A stretch of 64,000 bases of DNA from Dendrobium chrysotoxum (Eukaryota; Streptophyta; Magnoliopsida; Asparagales; Orchidaceae). The stretch's first letter is position 1; the number at the start of each line of letters is the position of its first letter. The notes beneath the pieces are model-generated. The model saw only the letters and a list, made by a program, of their open reading frames with translations. It ran no database searches and had not been told where the DNA came from. The stretch spans positions 67,456,864-67,520,863 of the forward strand of contig CM034307.1 in the NCBI GenBank assembly GCA_019925795.1, written 5' to 3'. Made by a program: the position numbers and the translations under genes. Of this stretch, positions 1 through 12,934 are shown piece after piece.

Positions 1-1800
1 AATCTTTTTTCTTCATTGTGTCATGTTATGAGTCAAATTCTTACTTAAATCTAATAAAGAAATGTCATTTCTAATATTTTCTAACCAAGTTTTTTTAGGT
101 CTACCTCTACCTTTCTTAATTTAAGACAAATCTAATACATCTACTCTCCTAATCGGGTCATCGAAAGACCTCCGTTTTATGTGACCAAACCATCTAAGGA
201 TACTCTCTCTAATCTTATCTGCCACTAGAGCTACTCCAACATTTTCATGTATATGCTCGTTTCATATCCTATCTCTTAAGAGTAAAGCCACTCATCCACC
301 TAAGCAGCCTCATCTTTGCAACATCTTAATATTATGTTTCTCTTTTAATGACAAACATTGTGCCACATAAAGTATTGCAGGTCTCACCACCATCTTATAG
401 AATTTTCCCTTAAGTTTGAGGGGTACTTTTCTATCACACAACAATCACGATGCATTCCCCCACTTCAACCATCCAACTTGAATTCTACTAATAATATCCC
501 TATCTATTTCACCATCACTTTGAACAATAGACTCAATATATCTAAAATATGTATTTTTATTAATGACTTGATTGCCCAACATCACAATTCCCCCACTATA
601 TCTATTACTCTTAAAATGACACTCCATGTATTCAGTTTTAGATCTACTCAAACGAAAACCTTTAGACTCTAAGGATGACCTCCACAATTCAAACCTTCAA
701 CTCCTTCTCTAGTCTTATCAACAAGAAGAATATCATCAGCAATAAGCATACATGAGGGTACATTTTCTTGCAAGTTTCTAGTATGAACATCCATGACTAT
801 AGCAAAAAGATATGAGCTTAAGGCTCATTCTTGATGTAAGCCAACTGAAATAGGAAAATACTTGGTCAAACCATCTTGTGTTTGAACACAAGTAATAGCT
901 CTTGCATACATATCCCTAATGACTTGAATTAAGCATTATTAACCCCTTTCTTTTCTAGAACTTTCCATGACACTTCTCTTGAAACTTTATCATATGCTTT
1001 CTCTAAATCAATAAATATCATAGGTAGAGTCTCCTTATTCTCTCTATACTTCTCCATCAAATCTCTAAATAAATGTATAGTAGTCCATAGTAGACCAACC
1101 CAGCATAAATCCAAATTGATTTTCAGAAACATTAGTATCACGTCGTAACCTAAGATCCATAACACTCCCTTAGTTTTAAAGTATGATACATTAACTTAAT
1201 TTCTCTATAATTCGTACAATCTTGTGCATCACATTTATTCTTAAAAATAGGAATCAACACACTCATTTTTCACTCATCTGACATTTTTTTAGTCTTCAAA
1301 ATAATATTGAAAAGTTTCATAAGCCAAGAAATTCCTTCATCTCCTAAGCATTTCCACACCTCTATTGGAATATCATCAGGTCTAATAGTTTTTCTACACT
1401 TCATTTTTTTAAAACCTCTTTAATTTCGGTTTTACTAATACATTAATGAAAAAAATCTCTATTTTCATTCAGGGTGCTATGTCACTAAAGTCAATTGTAT
1501 TGTCACAATCTTCATTGAAAAATTTAGCAAAATATCTTATTCACCTATGTTGAATATCCTCTTCTAATAAAAACACTTTTTGATCTTCATCCTTAATGCA
1601 CTTGAACTAAATCCTTACTACTATCTATTTGTTGGGTAAACTTATACATTCATCTTTCGCCCTCCTTAATATCTAATCTATTATATTAATCATCAAAAGC
1701 TAAAATTTTAACATCACATATTGCCTTCGTAGACTTCTTATAGACCTCTTTATATCTTTTTAAATTTTCAGAGTTTTTACATTTAAATCAATTTTTTTAA
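1..1800 (-). mobile_element. RTE-type LINE, old copy, 3' end cut by window edge
   Basis: Read on the minus strand this is a broken LINE of the same family as 42434-43765. Recognisable pieces are the maturase-like GHIKR segment (about 130-300), FRLSRSKTEYMEC (about 610-670), the FADD-containing region (about 720-760) and IDLEKAYDKV (about 990-1030). Beyond 1250 it carries the finger region and the linker towards the endonuclease. Many stops and frameshifts show it is dead. Its (CAA)n tail would lie left of base 1. The 5' limit near 1800 is approximate. Confidence 0.8.
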
Positions 1801-2049
1801 CAAAGCTTCTTATTAGGTACTAAGGAATGTGTTTTGTTTAGAAATTGAAATATAAAACTAAACATGAAATATAAACTGAATCTATTTTACTCAGCCTATA
1901 TCTTATCCTTACCCTTTGTTGAAATAAAAATAATTAAAAAAAGAGAGAAAAGGCAGTAGTCACTTCCCTTCACAAAATAACACATCTCTTTGGCGAGTCG
2001 TTCATTAAAAAAGATAGGGAAAATGAAACGTACTTTAATTGCTCTATCC

Positions 2050-3120
2050 TGCTTGCGTTCTTTAAATGATCCCGCTCCTTGCCTTCAGTTCATTTGCACA
2101 AGCCACCTGCTTATCCTCTCCGACTGTGCCTGCACCTCATACGGGACCGAATCCCAACTCCAACGCTTCTACACGATCCCGCTGAACACTGGCCCACCTC
2201 CGATCACACTATATGTGGATCCTACGTGTGACCAATGTCTCCGTTCAACACTACCCACGTGAAGCCCACGCCGGCCGCCTTGCTCTTGAGCCCACGTGAA
2301 TCTCACGCCGAACACTTCCGCTCCGTTCACACACCCGCCTCCAACTCATGCGAGCAACAACCTTAGGCTTATGACCCATTCCGGCTTCCACTAACCTGTC
2401 GCCTGCCTCACGCGAACTGCTCCCAATCCCTGCTTCCAACACTTTGCCTGCCCGATTTCTTTCGCCTCCGTCAATTGGTCCGAAGACCAGACCCCGCCTG
2501 TGCCTGTCCAACCTCAACCTTGCCCCGACTATGCATGATTGTGCGACCGCGCATTCGTCTTCGATCAAGGCCGCCTGATCTAAAAACTGTAAATCTGTGA
2601 GTACTTGTCGATCCTATAATCCGCCTCAAAAAGTCAAAAAACCATTCAAAGCAAAATAACATACCCAACTTTCATCTGATATAGTTCAGAACAGCAGTTT
2701 GAACTGTTCATCTTTGCCCTTGTGCACATACGACCAGGCCAATCGATCCTCACTACCAAAATATTTAAAATTAGGTTATGGTATAATTAAAATAAAATTA
2801 TTTAAATAAAGCAGCAGGCATTCTACTTTAAAGACCTACGCCATTGATCTTTGATCTGGGCGGGATGAATTTCAAATCGAAGACCTGCGCTGTTGATCTT
2901 TGATCCAGGTGGTAGAATTGTCAAATTGAAGGTCCTACGCCGTTGATCTTTGATCCAGGCAGGAGGATTTTCAATTCGAAGATCTCGTGCCGTTGTACCT
3001 TTGATCCGGGTGGGTAGAAACTACGGCAAGTGTCGTCCGGACCTCCCCTCACGAGGAGGAAATGCTAGGAGGCTATCGAAATCATTTTTGGAAAACGGTC
3101 GAATTACCTTTGGAGCCATT
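2050..3120. repeat. Dispersed repeat family D, copy 1 (C-rich block plus tandem units)
   Basis: A locally GC-rich, pyrimidine-strand-biased block (about 2050-2570) is followed by four ~50-bp units at 2834-3035. Each carries a version of GCCGTTGATCTTTGATCC. They end in CCTCCCCTCACGAGGAGG-like sequence near 3045. The same layout (C-rich block, 'GTTGATC' units, CTCCCC..GGGGAG hairpin) recurs at 20750-22075. It is probably part of an LTR element of unknown class; no coding signal was recognised. Confidence 0.5.
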
Positions 3121-3600
3121 GGAGAGTAATTTAGAGATGTTTTAATTTAATTAATTCAATTAATTCATTTTTGAAAACTAATTAATCCATTTATAAAATA
3201 AAAACTATTAACGAAATAATTAATTTAAAATAAATATATAATTTAATAAGGAATTAAGTAATTTTAAAATAAACTTAAGATCAATTCATTTAAACATTTA
3301 TTTAATTAGTTAATTAAATTCAAATTCAATTTAAATAATTAATTTAAGTAAAATAAAATTAACATTCATTTCATTAATTAACCAATTCAGGAATAATATT
3401 AAAAGAGTAATTAAACTGAGCAATTTAATAATATTGAAAAATAAATTTAAAGTTTAATTTTTATTATTCATTAACTAACCAATTTAAAATTAATTTAATT
3501 CTTTAATTAAATAATTTAAAATTCATTTAACTAATTAATTAATCAAATTAAAATTCATTTAACTAATTAATTACTAATAAAATTAAAGAAAATGCACTAA
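3121..3600. other. AT-rich spacer of TTAATT-type words
   Basis: Nearly pure A/T sequence made of overlapping variants of ATTTAATTAATT. No gene, no clear inverted termini. Confidence 0.6.
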
Positions 3601-3799
3601 AAAAGAAGAAAAAAGTGTTTTCCTCTAATCTACCCTCAACCCTAATACAACTCACACCAATTAAACACCCAAACTCTTGAAACTAAACAACAATTAAACT
3701 CACAAAACAACTAAAAACTCTTTAATACTCCAAGCTCTCCAATGCTCCTTGGCAAGCTCCAAAACCACACGAACTCTTGCAAATAAACAAGCAGATAAA

Positions 3800-3985
3800 A
3801 AATCAGTATTGTCAATAAAATTGCAGTGCAAGAAAAGAAAAGTACTGAAAACTAAATTGCTGTATAAGAAAAGAAAAGCAGTGTACTATAAACTAAACTG
3901 TAATATAAGGAAAAAAAAGTAGTGTATTGTAAACTAAATTGCCATGCAAGAAAAAGAACCGGTACTATAAACAAAACTACAGTGT
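3800..3985. repeat. Degenerate tandem repeat, ~40-60-bp unit
   Basis: Four to five diverged units share AAACTAAATTGC, then GCAAGAAAAGAAAAG, then GTACT. Unit length drifts, so this is an old array. Confidence 0.5.
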
Positions 3986-4089
3986 TAGACTTAAACTAAA
4001 AAACACTGCTAAAGTAGGAAAAAGAAACAACTGTAAACCAAAGTCTAGTGTCGGGCTAGAAGCAACTGTAAACCAAAGTACCTACAGTC

Positions 4090-4640
4090 CAATCTACCCT
4101 AAACAAAACAAATATGCTACTTCCAAAGGGAAGCAGTAAGTGCTACAAACAAGCGGGCCACTTCTAAGTGAAGCAGTAAGACCCACACGTTAAGGAAAAC
4201 TTCTAAGTAAAGTACAATAGCCCTAAAATCCAAACAAAAGCTACAAACAACTTCAAAAGGAAGTCGTTAGACCTATCAAAACCAAATATACGGTCCGCTT
4301 AGCCTATAGGGCTAAATTGTAAGACCCATCTTCAGGCCACTTTTAAACACAGAAGCCATAAACCTATCCAAAATAGACAGACGTCTTCCAAAAGAAGTTG
4401 TAAGACCTGCTATTTGGACTACGTCTAATAGAAGTCGTAAAACGCACTTCTAAAACATACAGGTAACTTTCAATGAAAGCCGTAAGTCCCGACCCAAATT
4501 CAAACCTCCGGGCTACTTTCAATGAAAGCCGTAAGACCCACTTCTAAAACAATCGGGCAACTTCAAAACATAAGCCCTGAACCAATTCAATTAATTGGGT
4601 TACTTTTAAGCAGTTATAAATCCCAAACTAAGTCAACTAT
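4090..4640. repeat. Degenerate array of small self-complementary units
   Basis: At least eight units share ACTTCnAAnnGAAG followed by nCGTAAGACCC. The ACTTC and GAAG arms are complementary, so each unit could form a short hairpin. Spacing is irregular at about 50-75 bp. Confidence 0.5.
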
Positions 4641-4718
4641 TGGGTGTTCTAACAGATGTAAATCCAAACCACCATAAAACTACAACCCACATCTAGCCAT
4701 CTCAGTCTACTTGGGATA

Positions 4719-4726
4719 CCTGAGAG
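4719..4726. repeat. Left 8-bp target-site duplication of the hAT element
   Basis: CCTGAGAG immediately precedes the left terminal inverted repeat. An identical octamer lies at 8211-8218. Confidence 0.9.
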
Positions 4727-7700
4727 CTATGATACACCGACACTCTGTTTTAAGAGGATATGCAGTGTCAGACACGTGTCGGACACGGACACGCGTCCGA
4801 CACGGTGGGGACACGTGTCAGACACGTTATTAGTGTGTTTCATTTAAAATAAAAAAAAAATCGGACACGCGTGTCGGACACGTGTGTCTGGCTATTTGAT
4901 AATTAAATTTAAAAAAAAAGAAAAACTCTAGTCCCGCTATTTTATATTAGCCGATTCATACCCGAGTCTTCATCTTCGACCTAATCCCGTATTCCTAATC
5001 GTATTCGTGGTCTTCCCGAGCGATTGAGGCGAGCAGCGGTCAACTGGAGATCTTTCCTGCGAGCAGCGGTTGCCTGGAGATTGCACCCTTAGTCTTCCCT
5101 TCTGTCCGTAAGCAACAAGCCTTCCTCCTTAGTTTCTGTGCGCAGCCGAGGAAAGGCCACACCAAACTGCATAAAAATTTTCAAACCTGTAAGTTGATTT
5201 CACCATTTTTTTCTCCATTCATCATTTCTGTCCATTTAGATGCCTTTTTGCTACGCTTAAGCTGTCCTTTTGCAAAAGCGCAGCAAAATGGCAACTAAAG
5301 TGCAACAAAAAGAATAAAATTTTTCCCTTAACTACGCTTTAGTTGCGCTTTAGGTGCGCTTTAGCTACGCTTTAGTTGCGCTTTAGTTGCCCTTTAGCTG
5401 CGCTTTAGGTGCGCTTTAGCTGCGCTTTAGTTGCACTTTAGCTGCGCTTTAGCTGCGCTTACAGGTCGAACTCTGCCAAGGGGCAGCGCCCCCTTGGACC
5501 ACCGGCTGCCCGACATATTATTGTATTCATCATCTTTAGGATAAGCGAAACATTATGTTTAGGGGTTTGATATATTGCACTAATTTATTAAGCCTTTATT
5601 TTTTTCATTTCACCAGTGTGTTTGAAAGCAAAATGAGCTCTGCTGCTGGTGGGAGTGGATTAGGTGACGGTTCAAAAGAGTCATCTGTAGAAACTGATAA
5701 GCCCTTATGGATTCATGTTACAAAGTTAGAAAAAACTTCTGAATGATGAGGTAATGTGTCATTCAAAAGCAATTATTGTGGTGGCAGTTACAAAGGATCT
5801 TATTCTAGGGTGAAAGCACATTTACTTAAGATTTCTGGTCATGGAATTAAAATGTGTCCTAAGATTACTACGTTGCAGTTGATTGAATTGAACAGACAAG
5901 TTGATGAAGTTGAATTTAGGATCAAAAGGGCACTTCCTAAAGAGATACCTTTGCCATCTACCCATGGTTCATCCTACACTTCTTCCTCATCTGTTAGAGT
6001 TGATCATTCATTATCATATAGAAGTGAAGGATATGATTCAAAGAAAAGAAAAGGAGTTGCCAGTAGTGCTTTAGAGAAGGCTTTTAACATGCAGCAGCGA
6101 GAGGAATTGGATGGTGAAATTGCAAGGATGTTTTTTTCAGTGGGACTTCCTTTCAACCTTGCAAGAAATCCTCATTACAAGAATGCATTCACTTTTGCAT
6201 GTAAAAACAACCTTGCAGGTTATGTTTCACCTGGCTACAATGCAATAAGATGAAAATTATTGGAAAGGGAAAGAGCACATATTGAAACATTGCTTGAACC
6301 AACAAAAGGAGTGTGGAAAGAAAAATGTGTCACTTTGATGTGTGATGGTTGGACTGATCCTCAAAGAAGACAACTCATTAATTTCATGGCCGTTACAGAG
6401 AATTGCCCAATGTTTATTAAAGCTGTGAATTGTGAAGGAGAATACAAGGATAAATATTTCATTGCCAATTTGATTAAAGAGGTGATAGTCATTATTGGGC
6501 CTTCAAATGTTGTGCAGGTTATTACAGATAATGCACCAGTGTGTAGAGCTGCAGGATTGTTGGTGGAGCAAACTTATCCTCATATATTCTGGACTCCATG
6601 TGTTGTTCACACTTTAAAACTTGCTCTAAAAAATATTTGTGCAACAAAGAATACAGAAGCAAATGAAATTATATATGCTGAATGTCATTGGATAACAGTG
6701 GTTGCAGATGATGCTGTTTTGATCAGAAATTTCATTATGAACCACTCAATGAGACTTTCAATGTTTAATGATTTCTCACATTTGAGAATGTTAGCTGTTG
6801 CTGAAACTCGTTTTGCCTCTGTAATAATCATGTTGAGAAGATTCAAACAAATAAAAAAAGCTCTTCAATCTATGGTGATTAGTGAGAAGTGGTCTTGTTA
6901 TCGAGAAGATGATGTTGGGAAGGCAAGGTATGTGAAAGAAAAAGTCTTAGATGATTTGTGGTGGGATGATGTAGATTACATTTTGACTTTCACTGATCCG
7001 ATTTATGATATGTTGAGAGAGGCTGACACAGATAAATCATGCCTACATTTGATTTATGAGATGTGTCTATGTTAGCAAAAGTGAAAGAAATTATATACAG
7101 ACATGAAAGAAAGTCACATAATGAAGACTCAAGTTTTTGGAGTATTGTCTATACCATTCTTGAGGATAGGTGGACCAAAAGCAACACACCTCTGCATTGT
7201 TTGGCCCATTCATTAAATTCAAGGTACATTTGTATTCATCTTTTAAATTAATTTTAAATTTCTTAGTAAATGAATAAATAATTTTATATGCTTTGTATTA
7301 TTTGTATGTATTCAAGTAAAGAATGGCTTCAACAAGACCCTCAATGTGTCTCACCACAAAAAGATTTAGAAGTGTCAAATATGAGAAAGATATGCTTGAA
7401 ACGATATTTTTCAAATGAGGAGGAGAGAAGAAAAATTAATATAGAACTTGCAAAGTTCTTTGGATATTTAAAGGATTTTGGTGATCAAGAATCTTTGGTT
7501 GATAGATGGAGGATGGATCCAAAAATGTGGTGGTTGATTCATGGAGCTTCAGCACCGCTTCTTCAAACAATAGCAATAAAACTTCTTGGTCAAGTATCAT
7601 CCTCTTCTTGTTGTGAGAGAAATTGGAGCACATACTCATTTATTCAATCGATGAAGAGGAATAAAATAACTCCACAACGAGCTGAAGATTTAGTTTATGT

Positions 7701-8210
7701 GCATACAAATCTTCGTCTTCTATCAAGGAAGACCCCACTTTATATGACAGGTGATAACAAGATGTGGGATGTTGCTGGAGATGGGTTCGAGTGCCTTGAT
7801 GATATGGGATTATTGGAGGTTGCAAATCTTTCTCTAGATGAACCATAATTGGAAGCAATGATATTCAATGATGATGATATTGAAGGCCAAAGACCAACCT
7901 CTGAATCTAATTCTATCATTCCCTCTATTGAGTAGTTGAACCTTCATATTGTACTAAATGATTTTTTGCTTATATTTTTGTGATTGTACTAAACATTTTA
8001 ATGTTATAAGCTAAACAAGTCCTCATGACATTGATTTATTATTGCTTACCATTTCTAATATGGTGTCACCTTTATTTCTATATATTATATTAAAAAAATT
8101 ATTATATCGTGTCCACGCCGCACCCGTGTCCTATATTTCTAAAAAATGCCGTGTCCCGTGTTTGTGTCGTGTCGTGTCCGTGTCGCCGTGTCCGTGTCGG
8201 TGCATCTTAG
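4727..8210 (+). mobile_element. hAT DNA transposon with both ends, decayed transposase
   Basis: The 3,484-bp element starts CTATGATACACCGACAC and ends with the complement of CTAAGATGCACCGACAC (15 of 17 match). It is flanked by identical 8-bp duplications CCTGAGAG, as expected for hAT. Both subterminal regions (4769-4890 and 8105-8205) are arrays of ACACG/GTGTC words, some containing CACGTG. The interior carries a BED/DUF659/hAT-dimerisation transposase pseudogene. The target was a family A repeat: the filled flanks match 23980-24020. Ends are intact, so it could in principle be moved by a transposase supplied elsewhere, but its own gene is broken. Confidence 0.92.
5633..7848 (+). pseudogene. 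hAT transposase pseudogene (BED, DUF659, hAT C-terminal dimerisation)
   Basis: Three family blocks remain in order. A BED-type finger lies at about 5756-5860 (YKGSYSRVKAHLLKI..G), with its first zinc cysteine replaced by serine in KSNYC. A DUF659-like core at about 6300-6700 includes LMCDGWTDPQRR and VVQVITDNAP. The hAT dimerisation segment at about 7590-7730 has SSSCCERNWSTYSF and RAEDLVYVHTNLRLL. It is interrupted by tandem TGA stops at about 5744-5749, a TGA at 6251-6253 and a frameshift near 7065. A probable intron follows 7223 (aag/gtacat), with no clean acceptor near 7310. The start chosen is ATGAGCTCTGCTGC at 5633. Confidence 0.9.
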
Positions 8211-8570
8211 CCTGAGAGGAGGCAACCCATGGTTGCTAATCAAATTCCCTGGACACTACGATCAACGATCTCTAATGTTGGTAAACTGAAATCTATGATA
8301 TTCCCGGGACGACAGAACCATGGGATCTTGATCGGGTTTACATTCATCCCCCATAAACGAGACTAAAACACCTAAAATTATTTATCCTTAATTGAGAGTT
8401 CTCTCTTACGTAGTAAGAGGGGTAATTAACTATGAGGGCTTGCGTTTATAGGAAGTAAGGATCCAGATCTAATTAAACTCTGATATTATCCTTAGAAAAA
8501 ATTTGGTTAACTACAATTTGCCTTAAGGAGAATAGAATCTTATGTCTCTAAAGCGGGATTCAGGCCGACG
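8211..8570 (+). repeat. Dispersed repeat family A (right part, split by the hAT)
   Basis: It contains GCAACCCATGG, CGACAGAACCATGGGATCTT and the conserved box GGGGTAATTAACTA near 8425, all shared with 23980-24320. The left part of the same copy lies just before 4719. Confidence 0.6.
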
Positions 8571-9330
8571 CGCCATTTTCTTGAGCCAACACCCTTTCTT
8601 GTAAAAACAACCAAAATAAAAGTTTGATGAGCTATGAGGCTAAAAAAAAATCTCTAATAGAAAATTCAAATGCTCAAGAACATTAAACCACATGTGTATA
8701 GGTTAGGACTTGACATAGTTGTAAACTATACAACCATTTAACATTAATATACTTAAATGAAAGGGTAGTAGTATAATGCCTATCACAATATTTATAGGTG
8801 GAACAATGTCATGTTAGTTAATGATTTAAATACCTAATCTTGAATTTAAGCATCTTATTGGTTCCTTTTCTTAATTATCTTATTTTTCACCTTTAGTCTA
8901 ATAATGTGTTATGTTTAGATATTTAAGTTTTATGGCCATCATAACATAAACTTAGCCTTTAAGATTTCATCATAGACTTCAATAGAGCCCAAATAAAACT
9001 TAACTTTATCACTATTGTACTATATTGAGGTCCTCTTTATCTCTATTGGGGTCCCTTTTTGCCCCCACATGCGTAAGTATCATATACATATCATTGCTAT
9101 CCATCACCTAACATAATATTTCTCAGGCTTAGTTGATTCTGATCAATTAATTTAACTTGTAATTAGACCTATCATGCATTATTATAAAATAAATAGGTGA
9201 TTTCAATTCCAATATATAACAAGGGAGATTGTAAATAATAATTTTTTTAATATTATCAATTAGCAAAATATTTATATAATCACAAGATACTTAATTTTTA
9301 GCTTGAATCATTAAAATTTTTATATGGTCA
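8571..9330 (+). repeat. Dispersed repeat family B
   Basis: It shares CTTTCTTGTAA.AACA, GATGAGCTATGAGGCT and GGGGTCCCTTTTTGCCCC with the interior of the LTR-like block at 34240-34620. It is probably part of a long LTR; limits are approximate. Confidence 0.5.
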
Positions 9331-9439
9331 TTTACACATGCATACTAAGCTGTGGATTTAAATTCAGCAATATGAAGAATTTTTAATGCATTACATACTT
9401 TAGTCCAAGTAAAATGTACACGCAAAAAGACTAAAGAAC

Positions 9440-9940
9440 GTGTTCATATAACACCTCGACTCGAACACCTCAGAACTAAAGGTTTCAAAACATGTTGTTA
9501 GGTCAGGTTCGGGTCCGACTCATAATCGACCTGATCCAAATCTAATCATCCCAAACATGACTTGTTTAATAAACATTTCAAAAATGTGAACTTGAGCCCC
9601 ACTCGCTAGTAACCCAAATAATCTGAATCCAACCTGATAACCCATTTAGATTAAAAAAAATATTTTTTTATAACTTATCAATCATAGAGTTTTGGTTAAT
9701 TGATCAAAAATAAGATCATAGTAATAGGCAAAAGAATTTAAGAAAAAATATTAAATGGGTCACTTTCGGGTCAAAAATAGGTTCGCAAGTCAACCCAAAC
9801 CCGTCTGGTTTAATAAATGGGTTAAATTTCTAAACCTGAATCCGACCCCGACCCGTTTATTAAACGGGTCGACTCGAACCTAGATTTTTCAGGTCGGGTT
9901 GGTAGGTCGTGTCATTTATTGATACCCCTACTCACAAGCT
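9440..9940. repeat. GGGTCGGGT-type dispersed repeat, MITE-like
   Basis: It is rich in ACCCGACC/GGGTCG words in both orientations and ends in GACACGACC-like sequence next to TTGATACCCC, a common plant non-autonomous repeat pattern. No clear target duplication was seen. Confidence 0.4.
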
Positions 9941-10194
9941 CTTATATTGGTATATCACCCAAACAATCCAAATTTCACAATTATTATAATTTCTATCCTA
10001 ACAATACGAATATAAATCTATTTATTCCAAAATAATGTTTTACCTCAAAACTTATCTATCTCATATACCGCTTGAATCCTATATCACAAATGAATATTAT
10101 TTAAACTAGAAAATTTACAAAAAATGGACATCTACAATAAATCAATTTTTTTCTTACCTCTTATATTCTCTTTCCTTCCCATTCCTTCCCTTTC

Positions 10195-10247
10195 CTCTCC
10201 TTCCTCTTCCTCCTCCTCCTCCTCCTCCTCCTCTTCTTCTTCTTCCG
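10195..10247. repeat. (TCC/TTC)n microsatellite
   Basis: A run of CCT and CTT trinucleotides. It produces serine-rich and glutamate-rich open frames that have no other support. Confidence 0.85.
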
Positions 10248-10399
10248 CCTTTTCCCTAATTCTCCTTCCTGGACATTTTTCTTCTACAGCCGATTTCCCC
10301 AATCCCAGCCGCTGAGCCCTCTCCCACACAAACTCGCAAACTCCAGGCTCTGGGAACGCACGAACGGAGAGCTTCCAGCTATGTGAAGCTTATTAATTG

Positions 10400-11600
10400 G
10401 ATATTACATTTAATACCCTTTAATTATGCATTTTTCTAAAGCATCCTTATAAAACTTTGCATGTATACATGAACTGTTTCGTGGGAAGTAGTAGACATGA
10501 AGTATGACAAGGGAAGAATATCTCAGGAAGTAGGATACATGAAGTATAACCTTAATCTAGAAGAGATTTTCACATGCCATAAGAGTGCAAGGTTTTTACA
10601 GCTAGTTTAGAAAATCCGAGCATAGTTTAAGAGAGCAGACTTTTGCGTGAAAACCCCTCTGAGGTGGAAAATTAATGGGACTTGGACTAGTTGTAAAGAT
10701 CCTCTATTTGTTGAAATTTGTCTAAAAGTAAGAAATTGAAAGGAGGTAAGTATAAGCTGTCACTTGAGCAGCTAGTGTCAATAAGGGCACTTACCGCATG
10801 CCTTGATTGCAAACACAGGAGAAATGAGCGGAGATAGGGTTGTCTACATTCCTAGATAGCACAAATGATGGTGTCTCCAAATGGCGTCCACACAAGATGT
10901 GATATGCTATTGTGGTCATGAATATGAGATTGCCTTAAGTTGGCTGTAGAGAGTGGCACATCCAGCATCTATTATGACGGCCAAGGAGGAAGCAAAAAAA
11001 AATTGTCGCTAGAAACATAATATGTTATATAGTCATTTTCAACAGATGTTTACTAATCATGTGTCCGCTGATGTTATTGCCAGGATGACCGTCGATCAAG
11101 AGAGTACGAGTCATTGATGATGAGGAAGTTTCTCCGAAGTCCAAAATTATAAAGAAAAATAGAAAATCCTAGCAAATGAACCACAATTAACCCTACATAC
11201 CTATTTCTCAAGAGTTCTTTGAGTCCTTATCCATGATATTTAATGTTTTTTCACAACGATTTGTGTAGATTTAAGCACCCCGTGATTGAAAATTGATTAG
11301 ATGATGGTTGTCCTTAAACAACAACCCCTTTTGTTTGTGCATTGGTGGTGATTGATCGAAGTTTTGTGGCTAATTGTTAGGATCAATTACTAGAAATTCT
11401 ATCATCTTTTGAATGGATATAATAGAATCATAAAACAACGTCTCATTGTTTTACATGGATCAGCTCTTCTCCCTGAGAATAGCATTTTAGAAGAATGGCT
11501 TGTGAAATGATAGAAAATACATAATGCCTTAGAGAAGTATGAACCTTGCAGAATGAATTGCATAGTTATGAGTACAAGCTGACACTATTGGAGTCCTCTC
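10400..11600. other. Intronic stretch, nothing recognised
   Basis: No domain, repeat terminus or exon-like segment with good splice sites was recognised on either strand. Confidence 0.4.
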
Positions 11601-11619
11601 ACTTTCTCCTGGCTGACGA

Positions 11620-12770
11620 GCTTCTAGGAGCCAGTTTCGTGCCACCCCCAACTGTTGGTAACAGCAAGGCCACCCTTGCCCACATTGAAGTTGACCTTTG
11701 GTTGTACACCTAAGGAAGGTGTCGACTTATTCAAGTTTGGTTTTCCTGCTTGGTCTAGCTGGTTTGGGAACATTCAACCTTAAACTCGATCAATCTAGGA
11801 ATCTTTGAACTTGGTGTGACAAAATATTTTGTGGAGGTTACTGCATAACTCTAAGCATGCTTTAGGCATGATTCAATCAAATCAAGTTTGATTGGGCTCT
11901 AGTTCGATTCTTCAGGGACGCGTTGGGATAAATGCTTCACTTCAAAATTCTTGATTAATCAAGAAGGGAATTTTTATGATCATAACAACTAATCTTTATT
12001 TTAAACATCTCTATTAATGAGTTAAAAAATATTTATCAATCGTGATAAAAATTTTCAATTTGCTTCAAGGATCATAAAAACCCAAAATTTGATTAAAAAA
12101 CGTCAAGTGGAGCCAATCCCTGGACTTTAACTTACAAATTCCCCCAGGACTACAGGTCATTTTTCATCTAAACCGCTTGATCCTTCTATTAAATTAGTTC
12201 TTAGTCTATTTCAAAATCTCGATATGATTGAATCAAATACATATCTAATGCTGTCTTCATGTAAGAGGAAGTAAGTAGATGGAATTTGAGATAAGAATTT
12301 AAAGCTATTGTTCAAATGGGCTAAAACGGAAAAACAATGGGCTACACAGGCCCATAATGAGTTCTTTTGTCGAACATTTCTGGGAGTCATTGAACAGTGA
12401 GGCAACTGCCACCCTCGCAGAAAGCTCTTCTGACCTCACGCTAGGAAGGAGTGGCTGGCTAGGTTCAATTTGTCTATATTAGCCTGGTTCCACTTTGTCA
12501 GTATGGTTTGGGGCCGTCCAGGTCCTAAATCATCGATCTATGGATTTTTTTTTTAAAGTTATCTATCTATAGATTTGGTGCAAACATGCTAGAATGCTAG
12601 ATCTTATCACAGGGTTGCTATGCCACTCTAAGCTTGATTAAGGATTTGTTCAGTCAAACTTAGACTAATTGGACTCAAGTTCAATTCTTCTTAGTCAACA
12701 TGAGATGTGTGCTTCATGTCAAATTTATGTTTGGCTTGGTAGGGATTTTTACAAATCCCAATGATTCTCA
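11620..12770. repeat. Pair of diverged direct repeats (11620-11960 and 12400-12770)
   Basis: Both copies run through CACTCTAAGC/AACTCTAAGC, then TTCAATCAAA/TTCAGTCAAA, TTCGATTCTTC/TTCAATTCTTC and GCTTCA. They enclose about 440 bp of unrecognised sequence. They may be old LTRs or a local duplication. Confidence 0.4.
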
Positions 12771-12934
12771 TGTAATCACACATGCTTGAAAGACAGTTAT
12801 GACATACATTTGATTTCCTATTTATTCTTTTGTCATGAATTCAGTCTAATCTTCCACCTGATTACTTGTTTTAAACATTCAAAAGCATAATGAATATGTG
12901 GCATGGAGCTAACATGTATATATGAAATAATCAG

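Noticed and set aside
2251..2668. Arg/Gly-rich minus-strand frames
   Set aside because: Shadow of the C-rich part of repeat family D; no homologous domain.
4769..4890. GACACGTGTC array as a promoter of a host gene
   Set aside because: It lies within the hAT terminus and is better explained as subterminal transposase-binding repeats.
10124..10329. Ser-rich (+) and Glu-rich (-) open frames
   Set aside because: Both come from the TCC/TTC microsatellite and have no other support.
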